64,000 bases of DNA from Nymphalis io (Eukaryota; Arthropoda; Insecta; Lepidoptera; Nymphalidae): contig NC_065890.1 of NCBI RefSeq assembly GCF_905147045.1, forward strand, positions 7,068,001 to 7,132,000, in the 5' to 3' direction. Each line of letters begins with the position of its first letter. The first letter of the stretch is position 1. The notes under the pieces are model-generated. The model did no database searches, was not told the DNA's origin, and saw only the letters and a program-made list of their open reading frames with translations. Positions 46,950-57,906 of the stretch are shown piece by piece. The position numbers were made by a program, and so were the translations under genes.

Positions 46950-49842
46950 ATTTTATTTTATTTATATTTGGGAAACATACAGTGTGTTATTACATAGAAT
47001 TAAGGAATTATTACTAAATCATAAACCAATAAAGTTTCCACTTAAAAATAGTACAAATGTTAGAGTATGCGTGTAAAAAAGACAACAGAAAGAGACAAAA
47101 ATACAATGCAATCTACGAGTACAATCAAATCGACTAATTACAAAGTTAAAAAAAAAAAAATCAAGAAGTTAAATTACAATAATATTAATGAACATAAATA
47201 TAAACAATGTCATTAAAAATATTTAAATTTGATTTCAACAATTAAAGTAACATCATAAATCATCAATTTATGGCAAGTAATTGATTCAATATACATATAC
47301 ATTATTAATTTACAAAAAAATATTAATTTTATTAATTATTTATTAAACAAGTATTCTTTCAATAATTTTCTTATTTTATTAACATTCTCTGTTGTAAAAA
47401 AATCAATTTCGCTAAATCGTTTATTGTAATCGGTGCAGGCTCTGTATACAAATATATTTTGCGCATACTTGCTTCGGGTGAGTGACGGATTAAAAAGTAA
47501 GCACTTACGTGTGGTGATTCGAGAGCATCGGAAACTAATACAACCTAAGAGAAACGGGGAATCAACTAAATTATTAATTAATTTAAATAAGAATATTTGA
47601 TCTCTGATCGCTCTTCTGTCCGCGAGTGATAACGTATTTAAGCATTCTTTATTATGTATAAATTCCTTAAAACGCACAAATCTTATAAATTTATTTTGGA
47701 CTCTGTCCAATCGGTGTATGTATGTTTTGTAATGCGGATTCCAAAGTGGAAGCGTATTCGAGGATAGGTCGTACAAAGGAATTATATAGAAGAGTTAAGG
47801 TACTAGTTTTCTTGAAATCTTTCGACGTTCTAAACACAAAACCAAGCATTCGACAAGCTTTAGCCACTGTCTTACTTATATGCAAACCGAAGGTCAACTT
47901 ATTGTCCAGATGTATACCCAGGTCTCTCACCTCGGTCACTCTATTAATCTCAACACCGTCTAGACGATAATCATATATAGTAAGATCGCGTTTCCGTGAA
48001 AAAGGAATGACGCTACATTTATTTATATTTAAATATAGAGAATTGTGTTTACAATATAGACACAATCTGTCTAGATCCTCTTGCAAAAGTGAGCAATCCA
48101 ACGGAGTCGCAATCTCTCTACAAATTTTCATATCGTCTGCGTATAACAGAATACATGAGTTTTTAATTATGCCATTGACGTCATTAATATATAAATTGAA
48201 AAGCAGGGGGCCAAGGTGAGATCCCTGAGGTACACCTGAAGAGACAGGAAAGAAGGATGAGCAATAACCTTTGATTGTCACAGCCTGGCTACGGTTTCGA
48301 AGGTATGAACTTATCCACCGAAGTAAATCGCCGTGTATACCGACTTCTTTCAATTTTTTAAGTAATATGTTATGTGAAATTTTATCGAAAGCCTTGGAGA
48401 AGTCGGTATAAACTACATCTACCTGGTTGCCCTTATCCATAGATGAAGAAACACGGTGCACTAACTCACAGAGGTTGGACTCTGTCGATCTACAGTTAAC
48501 AAATCCATGTTGTTGTTCAAGAATAACTGGACGTAATAAAGGAAAGATAGAATCATAGATAATTTTCTCAAAAGTTTTCGCTATGACGCATAATTTAGAA
48601 ATAGGTCTATAATTCTTTATGTCGTGCTTATTACCTGATTTGAATATTGGTACTATATATGATCGCTTCCATACAGAAGGCATATTACCAGTAGTCAACG
48701 ATTTATTGAATAACAAATAGATCGGATATGATAGAGTAGCGCGACATGATTTTAAAAATAAAGGAGGAATGCTATCAGGCCCGTATCCCTTTCTGATATC
48801 AAGACCTTTAAGATAGCATTCGACCATCTCTTGTGTAATAGTTATAGAGCAAATACTTAAATGCGTCTTGGATGATACATTATCTAAATAATGATCAGAA
48901 ATGCCAGAAACTGTCGCTTCATAGACCGAATTAAAGTATTGGCTGAAAAGTTGACAAACATCATTGCCACCAGTAGCAACTGAATCATTATAAAACATAG
49001 TTTCAGGGAAGCAATTAGAAGCATGTTTCGATTTAACAAAAGTCCAGAAAAATTTACTGTTCTTTTTAATTTGAATTTCGGAATAATTAATGTAACTGTC
49101 GTAGCAATAAATCTGAACCCTTTTTTGTCTTTCCCGCAATAAACAAAAAGTATCATAGTCCATATTTCTGTTGTACATTTTCCATTTTTTGTGATATTTA
49201 AGTTTTTCAGCAATAATCTTTACTAAGGATTTTGAGTACCAGAATGGATAATGACGGTTGCATACAACAGTTTTTGTTGGCACCATTTCACGTATAACAT
49301 TGTTAACCGTTTCATAAAATAAATCTACTGCTTTTGTAATATCTGATTCACTAAGGAGATCAAACCAATCAATGTCACCCAGAGCTCTATTAACTGCTGT
49401 ATAATCGGCTATATGAAACATGCGTATGGTGCGAGAAGCCTTAGAAATTGCACGAGGTACGGTTGTCTTAGGTAAAATGAGTAATGTAGGATGATGTGAG
49501 TCTTCGGGTACAAGTGGGTCGCTGTGTCTTACTATTGAACATTCACAATTACTTATAACTAAGTCGAGAAATCTATTATTAATATTAGGTACTGTATTGT
49601 ATTGCTTTAAGTTATTAAAATTCAGAAAATGGTATATAGAGTCAATAAAAATGTCATTGTCAGAAATATTCTGAAGATCCATACTATTCTGGCAGTAACT
49701 CCATTTAGCATTTGAAATGTTAAAATCTCCCAATATTAAAAAAATGTCGTCAGGATTATAAATGAGTTCAGACGATACTAATTCAAAAAACTCGCATAAT
49801 GTTTCATAGTGGTATTTACCATGAGGGAGATAACAACATGTC
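46950..49842 (-). mobile_element. CR1/jockey-like LINE inserted inside the RTE-like LINE
   Basis: A 5'-truncated element, about 2.9 kb. The reading begins inside the endonuclease domain ('FFELVSSELI', 'ILGDFNISNAKWS', 'DSHHPTLLI'). A 680-codon frame (49733-47691) then spans the whole RT: 'GYGPDSIPPLFLKSC', 'WKRSYIVPIFKSGNKHDIKN', 'YRPISKLCVIAKTFEKI', 'QHGFVNCRSTESNL', 'VYTDFSKAFDKISHNIL', 'GVPQGSHLGPLLFNLYIND' and 'ILLYADDMKI' (YADD at 48132-48143). After 'SFVRPILEYAS' (about 47740) a frameshift moves the C-terminal part ('LPLWNPHYKTYIHRLDRVQ') to another frame ending at 47336. An AT-rich 3' UTR runs to about 46950. The RT core looks intact, so this insertion is younger than its host element. 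Confidence 0.85.
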
Positions 49843-50560
49843 TTACGCGATCGAACGCCTTCTCATAATCAATGAAGCACAAGATTGGTCTGCATGTCTT
49901 TGCATTTTTGTACTAGAACATTCAAGGCAAAAAGCGCTTCTCAAGTTCCCATGCCGGATCGGAAACCAAATTGACTCTCCCCAAGTTGTTCGTCGCATCG
50001 GGGTCTTATCCTGTTTTGGATGATCGCCAGTAATATTTTAAGTACGTGGCTCATTAAGATTATTGTGCGGTATTCTGCACATTTCTTTGCTTTTGCCTTT
50101 TTTTTTGGTACAGTTATAAATGTAGATTTTAGCATCATTGGGTTAAGAGTTATACACCTAGTTATATATATAATAATAATAATTATACACCTGGTTGAAA
50201 AAGTTGGTTAGGGCGTTTACGCGTTTTTCTTCCAACAGTTTGAGAATTTCTACTGGTATACTGTTGACACCTAAAGCTTTACCAGTTTTAGCAGATCTAA
50301 GTACTTGTTTCACCTCTGTTGTTAAAATTGGTGGTCCAGAGTCATCCGTGACAGTAACATACGCGGAGCGCCTAGAAGCATCCTCAAACATTTTGACTCA
50401 GTAGTCTAGTCACTTCAAACCTTTTTTCTTGCTTTCTAAGTCATGAAGAACATTGCCCTGATCATCACATAGTGCATTCAAATTGTGAGTCCTATTAAGC
50501 CCAGCAAGTGTTTTGATCTCCTTGTGATGGTTAAACCCGTCCTGCATTTTCAAAAGGCCT
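49843..50560 (-). mobile_element. RTE-like LINE, 5' half of the interrupted copy
   Basis: Minus-strand pieces, from right to left, are 'LAGLNRTHNLNALCDDQGNV', 'MFEDASRRSAYVTVTDDSGP', 'KTGKALGVNSIPVEILKLLE', 'TNFFNQVYN', 'STFITVPKKKAKAKKCAEYR', 'LGESQFGFRSGMGT' and 'ALNVLVQKCKDMQ', then the start of the DYEKAFDRVRH block, where the other LINE interrupts. Several frame breaks and an (ATT)n-like tract (50165-50190) show decay. It rejoins the fragment at 46110-46949 when the 2.9-kb insert is removed. Confidence 0.8.
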
Positions 50561-50781
50561 TCAATATGTTTGCATTTGGTCTCATTTAAATTTTGAAATA
50601 ATTCTACTTCTTCTTTTTCACTATGTGTACTCTCAATGAGATCAATATCATTGTCACTAGCAGCTGTATTTATCACAAGTTTATCAGTGTAATTGTCTAA
50701 ATCGTGTTGAATTATTCGATATTCATGTTCACATTTGATCGCATGATCGCAAACCTGCTTACATTTTTTAGCCCCGGTCAT
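50410..50781 (-). CDS. Unrecognised small ORF grading into the RTE-like element
   Basis: A 123-aa frame opens at the ATG at 50781. The first about 80 residues (MTGAKKCKQVCDHAIKCEHE..., hydrophilic, Cys-rich at the start, then acidic and helical in look) match no family I recognise and do not resemble the part of an RTE polyprotein expected before the RT. From about 50560 to 50410 the frame is clearly RTE-derived ('NLNALCDDQGNVLHDLES'). It could be a host exon broken by the insertion, an unusual element 5' region, or a chance frame. No splice donor was seen before the RTE part. Confidence 0.3.
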   Translation of the reverse strand: MTGAKKCKQVCDHAIKCEHEYRIIQHDLDNYTDKLVINTAASDNDIDLIESTHSEKEEVELFQNLNETKCKHIEGLLKMQDGFNHHKEIKTLAGLNRTHNLNALCDDQGNVLHDLESKKKGLK

Positions 50782-51039
50782 ATTTACTTTATCAATCAAT
50801 AAGTTTTACTGTAGTTAAATTCATATCCACGTTTTTAGCGGTTACATAGCCTTTCGGTCGAGACCATATATTTTCAATTGGATTAAAATAATTTCATTTA
50901 AATATGGTGGCAATCGCAACACAGTGTGCATATGTTCAACAAGTACCGTGTCCACGGAAAACTGTAAACCTCTCCTTGTGACTTATGATATCGTAAATCT
51001 GGGTTTTACGAATTTTCAATCAACTGGAATATCGGAAAA

Positions 51040-51345
51040 AGCAGAGATGGCCCAGAGGTAAGAACGCGCGAATCTTAATCGATGATCGTGTGTTCAAACC
51101 ATGGCAAGCACCACTGAAATTTCATGTCCTTAATTTGTGATTAAGATTCATCTCGTGCTTGACGGCGAAGGAAAACATCGTGAGGAAACCTGCATGTGAC
51201 TAATTTTACTGAAATTCAGCCACATGTGTATTCCACCAATCCGCATTGGAGCAGCGTGGTGGAATAAGCTCCAAAACCTTCTTCTCAGAAAGGGAGAGGA
51301 GGCCTTAGCCCAGCAGTGGGACATTCACAGGCTGTTACTGTAATA
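51040..51345 (+). mobile_element. SINE S1, near full length
   Basis: Box A-like 'gagatggcccagaggta', box B-like 'tgtgttcaaaccatgg', then 'catctcgtgcttgacggcga', 'aaaacatcgtgaggaaacc', 'ggagcagcgtggtggaataa' and 'cccagcagtgggacattcac'. Very close in sequence to the 11219 copy. Confidence 0.85.
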
Positions 51346-52438
51346 TTGTATCGAAATGAAATAGCGTTTAAATTAGGGGTCTTTCAACAAATTTGTTGTA
51401 ATTTGTTGTTAATAAAAGTTGGGGGTTTTACAACTCTATATAACGTCAACAAATATTGCATATATATACATAAAATATTTGTATATTTTTAACGTAATAA
51501 TCTTCAATTCTACCCAAATCAATTATCTTATCAAACCCGGAATTGCTGTTATACATCCATGATTACATTTATTTTTAGGTATTTTAATGAATTTTTAAAA
51601 CGTCAATATGAATTCAGTGTCAATGGCAAATTTATTAAAAATATTCCGTGAAATACACAGTCATGACAATTATAAGCAAATTGCTAACATAGATACATGT
51701 TTAAAAGTTGAATGTACACACAGTAAAAACAAAACATTTTTCTCGATTCCATATCTTTATAACGAGGGTATCTGAGTTCAACGCATATGATAAACCATTT
51801 GTAGTTACAACAACTTACAAATGTTATTTTTTGAAAAAATAGTACAAATAAATATGAATTTATTTTAATTAATAATGATCTAGACGACGTGTTGTGTGTA
51901 ACCTTTGCATAATATGTTAGATTCCTATTTTTTTCGTCAACTGTATTAGTTATATCTTGATCAAATTCTATTAAATATTTAATCAGATTTAAAAAATAAT
52001 AACATCGATGCGCCAATAAAAGAAAAAATAAATTAATAGCTTTAAAATTGTTTTTTACCACTGAACAAGTATCACTTTTTGCTATCACCGACCAACTAAA
52101 ATGTATGTAATAAACTGCATTGCACTAAAATGCAGTTTATTATTTACTCGTGGATAAGACAATGTTTTAAATTATGAAGCAAATAGTGGGTATATAAACA
52201 AAATGTTAATATTGTTCATGGATGTAATTGAGTACATTAACAGTAAATTTTAAATAAAGAATGCAAAACGACAATGCGTCATATAGTAGTAGTAAGTACC
52301 AACAATTTGAACATATTTAATTATTAAGACAAAACAGTTCTCGTTATTGTCTACCGCCATAATTGAATAAAATATACGTAAACCAATTAAAAAGTTATCT
52401 CTTACTATAATGTGTATTTCTATAATTAATTTATAGAT
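51346..52438. other. Non-coding stretch upstream of the seven-transmembrane gene
   Basis: AT-rich. A 134-codon minus-strand frame at 51684-52088 is low-complexity in look and was not accepted. An acceptor-like 'aatttatag' sits 2 nt before the ATG at 52439, so an untranslated first exon may lie upstream. Confidence 0.4.
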
Positions 52439-55400
52439 ATGAGTAATAAAATGGTTAATGGATTTTTATGCCACTGTGCAGCTAGCGATCTCCTGGATAG
52501 CCATGCTTTGGGCAATGACAAGCTTGCCCTGCCCATTATGGAAAGATCAACTAGATCAAGCCTTGACGCCAATAGTGTCGAAGTGAGTAATTTATCTTTA
52601 TTTTATCTATGACGTAACTTCATTTCATGTGCTTATTAGACATAAGACATACATAAATAGTAAAAAGAGCACTAACTTTGTAAGTTTAAACTTTATTAAA
52701 CTTAGTAAATTGTTCAATTTTTCATGAATACGTATTTATACATCCGTGTAGAAATATCTATTATTAATATCTATTAATTGATTTATTTATATTTTAATCA
52801 TTTTTTATTCATAATAAAAATAATATAACATAATAATTCACAATTATAATCTACTAATAAGGATGCAATATATATAAAAAATATAATTATTACGTATTAA
52901 AATGATAAAATAACGTAGGTAGGTTTCGTTATTAAAGCAAAACATATTCAGTTCTAGAAAACATAAGAAAATATTTATTTTAATTATATAGCGTATAGTG
53001 GCTTGGAGCCTCTAATTTTGAATTAATTAAGATGCATATACTTTTAGTTAGGATTTTTTTACATTGTGTTCTTTGATATGAGGTATATTCTATACTTTCT
53101 TCTTGACTACCTCGTTGATCTAGTAGCTAGATGTCAGGCCGCAGACCCGGAGGTCATGGGTTCAACCCCAGGTCGGGGTTGAACCCATGACCCATGACCC
53201 CAATAAAAAGTTATAAGGTTTTCAGTCGAAAATTCTCAGTAGCAGCCTGGAGTCTGGAAGTTTGAAGTGTACACTTCGTACTTCGGAAAGCACGTAAAGC
53301 TGTTGGTCCTGCGCCTGAACTCTTTCCGGTCGTGTTGGATTACCGTCCCATTGGATTAAGAAGGTTAAGGAATAGAGAGTGCACCTATGTTTGCGTACAC
53401 AATTGTACACTATAATATGTCCTGCGCAGTTAGCTAATTTATCTTGAGATTGGCCGCCGCGCCGAAATCGGTCTGGAAATTATTATTATTACTGTTCTAA
53501 TATTTCCTTGTTTATACTTACAGATTGGTGAAATAACAGAATCTCCAGACACTGAATATATGAGTACATCTGCTATTTTACATTATTGTAAATCTAAGGT
53601 AAAATTTTACGAGTATTACTATATTAATTGTAAACAGAGCTTTTTATTATTTAAGCATCATACGTGATTACTTTAATTTTTATATTTCTTACAGATATTA
53701 CTTCCTTATTTAAAACTTCTTACAATTATGGGATTGAGGCCTGTAGTAGATGTTTCAAACTCATCAAAATATGCTATTTGTTTTTCACATTTTCACTCTG
53801 CACAGGTTGCAGTATTTCTTTGTCTAGGATATATTCTACAATATATGGCATGTTTTAGGTAAACTATATAAATATATTTAGTTATGAATATTCAAGCATA
53901 TTACATTATTGAATTTGTTTTATTTAATATCTAAATTTCAGGCGAGACAGGGGTTTTTGCTACAAATTAATTCCTTTAGCGCTCACTTCTTCCTTAGAAT
54001 ACGATGCCTATAAACAAGTTTGTTACGGCAATGTAGCATTTACATATATTGGGCCCAGCGTGTTACATTTTATAGGATTTCTCTATGCATTATATCTCTT
54101 CAGAATATCAGATAACGAACAATTACAAAATCTGATGGAAAGAGTAAGTTTAATAAGCCTAATTATAAAATATCTTATAATATAAAATTTATGAAAATAT
54201 CAACTTTTCGAAATTAAGTTATCCTGTTATTTGTGTATTAAATAAGACAGCCCCACTATTCCGTGGGGCTTTTTTTCAAATAATTTGCCGATGATAATAT
54301 TTGGATTACCTAATCTATTTTATAATAAGCGGATGGGCTTTGTAAGTAATAATCCTTTTGACCGATTTTGGTCCCGGTCACCATTCTCAAGGGAGAAAAC
54401 TATTTGTACAGGACATAGTATATCAAACTTTCATTTTTATTATCTAATGGGGCAGAAAATCCAACACGACCAAAAATAATTCAGGCGCCAGAAAAATGGC
54501 TTTTTAGATGATATGTACAGTGATAAATCGCAAATGTGTTGCCTAGCTAAACACGGGCCGACACTGTTAATTATTATTATTATTAACTTTATTTTTTTAA
54601 CAATTTCCCCAATTCGTTATTGATGAAAATCGAACATAAATCGAAATAATTTTAGGAATTGGAAAAATATGGGTTGTCTACTTACTTGCACAACTATGAA
54701 TTTACAAGGTCCAAACAGATAAACAAGCGTAGTTAATATACCCTTATTGGTTATTTAATTGATTTTTTTATGAAATGAAAGGTTATTTTATTCTATACTC
54801 AACAGTATTACGTTGCCTTATCAAAAGTGTGGCACATCTAGCCACTAGGACACCGATCAAGTCTGAATAGGTACTACTCACTCATCAGTGAAGTATTAAA
54901 CTTTGTATTTGAGTTCCTATTTAAGTGAGCCAGTGTGCAATTACGGACTTAATAGAAACATATTTTATACTTCATGGTCGACAGCGCAATCACGATGTAT
55001 CCAATATTATAAAGTAAATATATTTTCAGCAGACGTCGCTTGCTTGCCTATTTACCTTCCTTATATATAAAAATATAAAATTCTAAATAAAATTCGTTAC
55101 AGGTATTTTTGTTATCGTCTTACGCGCCTCAAGGAACGCCAACTGCTAAACCGAAACGATTACTACGAATGTTATGGTTCTTCATAATCCTCAGTATTCT
55201 GTGGATGTGTATTTCGTTATGCTCTGTCAATTTAATGATGGCAAGAGGAACTATCATGTTCAGGTGGATGGAATCAAGGCAAGTAATTCATTAATATCAT
55301 TTGTTAACATGGTAACATATTTGTGTAAATCTTATGGTTTTGAAAACCACATATATACTCGTTCATAATATGTAGATACCTACGCCTATAGTCAGCTAAC

Positions 55401-57140
55401 CTAAACTAAACAACAAATCTAAATTATTCAAGTATTACATTTGAAAATGTACACAATTTATAATGTTTATTATGAATTATTTTGTGAAATAAATGTCTTT
55501 AAGTTATTATGACTAATAAAATCAAAATACAAATTATATAAGCTTCCACACCACTTATAATTCTGCAGTCTAAAATATTATTATAAATGCAAAAGTAAGT
55601 CTATCTATTTATTTGTAACGTCACTTCACGTCTGGACCTAATGGAATTTGACATAGATTTACCTAGGGACTTAAATAAGGGCAGGCATGTAAATTATGGG
55701 ATTTACAAAAAATATATGATTTAGATGGAGTCTCTAAGATCAGCTAGTTATTTACTAACTTATAAGAAGTCCAAAAGAAAATTACAATTAACACTTTATA
55801 TATTTATAGTTCCAGTGAGGTGATACTTGGATTGAAGATAGTACTTATAATTTGCACTTTTATCCACGATATGGTGCAGGCCACTGTGATTACAAGCTAT
55901 TGTCTTCAAGCTCAACTATTGCAAGCTCATCTCATGTTTTTGAAAGAACGTCTTCTAAACAGGACGATAACTCCTTTAAACTGGATGAGGGTCAGTTGTA
56001 ACAATTGTATTAATTATTATCAATAATAACAATAACTCTAAGTCTTGTAAATCTCTTAATACTTCATACGTATTATTTAAAGGCATCCGGCTCACACATA
56101 TATGCGCACAATAGACATACAGGATATACTAGTATATTAACTATTAAAACAAATTCCTGCTGTATATGCTAACGGCATTAACGTAAATTTGCATCTTACG
56201 GAGCTTTATTAAAGAAGAATCCCTCCTGACATCATTTTTTACGGATAATACAAACTAAATTTTTTTACAGGAAATTGCCGAATTTCGTAAATTACTGAAA
56301 TATTTGAATAATGACTTAGCACCTGCAGTTTGTTTATTTACAATTGTAAACGTTTCGTGGGCTACCTCCGGTATAATGTGGTTGCTGAATCTAGACAAAG
56401 TAGACACCGGAACTGAGCCCATAGCAGGCATTAGTGTTCTTAATCAATTACTTTGGATATCAGCTGTCATAGTACCTTTTATACAGGTAATATAAGTATT
56501 TGTATACTGAACGATCAAATATAAATTTACATTATATGTATGTAACGTTATAGTTAGTGAAGTATGTAGTAAAAATGGAAATTCTATTTCATAAGTTTAT
56601 ATAAGTATACCAATCATTGCTTAGAAAAATATCTTATACCCAATGCTTTCTTTTTACGTTTTTTGCTTTAATTATAATTCTAACCCTTTGCTTTCATGAA
56701 TTTCCATTTTATCTTCAGTGACAATGTGTATTCTCTGTAAAAAAATGTTTTTTGACGGATGGTCAATCAGAATGAGTAAGCGACTTCATGCGACATCATT
56801 CACTTCATTCCTGAGTTATAGAACTGATTGATGTTGCACGAGCGCGTAATGGAGCTATGTATTGTCTGTGGACGTTTGTTGCGTCCTGGGGTCGCAGGCG
56901 GCGCGGCTGTCGCAGGAGTGCGCGCGCACGCGCGGCGTGGGGCACGAGCTGTGCGCGCGGCCCTTCCTGCACCGCGACACGTCGGCGGAGGACATCGGCG
57001 CCGTGCTGGCCTTCGCGGCGAGCCTGCGCCTGCGCGCCAAGCTGTTCCACTGCCCCGTGTCCGGCCGCCACATGTGCGTGCTGCTGGCGCTCGCCGTCGT
57101 CGCGCTCTTCACGTTGGGAATGTGCCATTATCTACAATGA
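52439..57140 (+). CDS. Seven-transmembrane protein, gustatory-receptor-like
   Basis: Eight exons close in frame to 466 aa: 52439-52582, 53524-53598, 53695-53858, 53942-54143, 55103-55278, 55810-55990, 56271-56486, 56898-57140. Intron 5 is GC-AG (AG|GCAAGT). After a 73-residue hydrophilic N-terminus comes ILLPYLKLLTIMGLRPV (74-90), like the segment before TM1 in insect gustatory receptors. Seven hydrophobic spans follow at about 108-127, 160-180, 218-242, 257-285, 332-355, 372-392 and 445-465. The long loop before TM5 reads 'NWMREIAEFRKLLKYLNNDL'. Length, topology and the P..L...G motif suggest the Gr/Or ligand-gated channel superfamily or its Gr-like branch. The TYxxxxxQF motif of typical gustatory receptors is missing; the end is 'LFTLGMCHYLQ'. 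Ligand and tissue are unknown. The last exon is far GC-richer than the rest. Confidence 0.8.
53113..53470 (+). mobile_element. SINE S3 with self-inverted box B region, intron 1 of the Gr-like gene
   Basis: Head 'gttgatctagtagctagatg', then 'gcagacccggaggtcatggg' and 'ttcaacccc' (box B). An 18-bp arm (53152-53169) is repeated in exact inverse at 53175-53192. The body has 'ttggtcctgcgcctgaactc', 'tttccggtcgtgttggatta' and 'ccgccgcgccgaaatcgg'. It ends about 50 bp before exon 2. Confidence 0.7.
54245..54480 (-). mobile_element. SINE S3 fragment, reverse, intron 4 of the Gr-like gene
   Basis: The reverse complement carries 'tttggtcgtgttggattttc', 'tgccccattaga' and 'gaccaaaatcgg', matching the S3 body at 53320-53460. 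Its left edge is a GC hairpin with a T-run (54249-54270). Confidence 0.5.
54835..55065 (-). repeat. Diverged family R copy, intron 4 of the Gr-like gene
   Basis: Keeps the order of the reverse unit: 'ctgaataggtactactcact', 'catcagtgaagtatt', 'gtgagccagtgtgcaattac', 'acttcatggtcgacagcg' and 'ttgcctatttaccttcctta'. It is heavily mutated, so probably the oldest copy in the window. Confidence 0.55.
55590..55745 (+). repeat. LINE 3'-end-like fragment, intron 5 of the Gr-like gene
   Basis: Contains 'gcaaaagtaagtctatctat', 'cttcacgtctggacctaatg' and terminal 'ctctaagatcagctagt'. Same class of decayed LINE tail as 3175-3345. Confidence 0.4.
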
Positions 57141-57906
57141 TCGCCTCCGGGATGTGTCGTTTAATGAAATTCAATTTGTTTTCTAATATATGTATTTTCA
57201 CATCTATATAAACGGTCGCACATATTTTGTCTAAGTAAGTTAATAATGAAGGTTTGTAAATATAATTTTTTTCTACAAACTTTTGTAGATGATTACCGCT
57301 TAGTTAAATTATTATTAATTTTGTAAATAAAATATGAATACTCTAATCTAACAATACATTGCACTAAAGAATTTTGATATTGTACATAGGTTTTATTTTG
57401 AAATATAATAAAACAAACATTACTGTGCTACAGGGAGAACGTTGAATATAGGACGTTTTCAAGTATCATTTTGAATTGAACACAAACATCTGAATTATAT
57501 ATTATGAGATTAAATATAACAAACACAATTTATAATTCGTATTCATTATCTAATTAAATAACTTATTCATAATCAAATGACACGCTGAGTAAATGATGAA
57601 AAGTTGATACATTGAAGATATTGTTTAGTAATTATTATTATTATGCACCTTTCCAATTGATTTTAATATCGTGTTAATTATACAGTTTACACTATAAATT
57701 AAAAAAATTATATCCAATCTTATATAAAATTGATGTTTTATTTTTTTTTAAATAAAATCAAGTTGAGATTTATTTAAACTGTTTTTATTTAGTACTTTAA
57801 ATATATAGAAAACAAACTTGCTCTTTCCGAACTTATTAAAAAAAATAAAGATATATGGATCTACTCCAACTGTATAAGCAGTCGGCAGTCGGCGGTCAGC
57901 AGGCGC
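57141..57906. other. Convergent intergenic region between the Gr-like and NALCN genes
   Basis: Both genes end into this 766-bp AT-rich gap. AATAAA at 57326-57331 suits the forward Gr-like gene. TTTATT at 57784-57789 (AATAAA on the minus strand) lies about 120 nt past the NALCN stop. No repeat or exon is seen. Confidence 0.55.

Noticed and set aside
51684..52088. 134-codon minus-strand frame
   Set aside because: No ATG at the start of the frame, Leu/Phe/Tyr-rich AT-driven composition and no recognisable motif. A real exon cannot be excluded but is not supported.
56805..57211. Several long frames on both strands over the last Gr-like exon
   Set aside because: High GC removes stop codons in all frames. 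Only the frame continuing exon 7 (IQ|AARLS) completes the protein.
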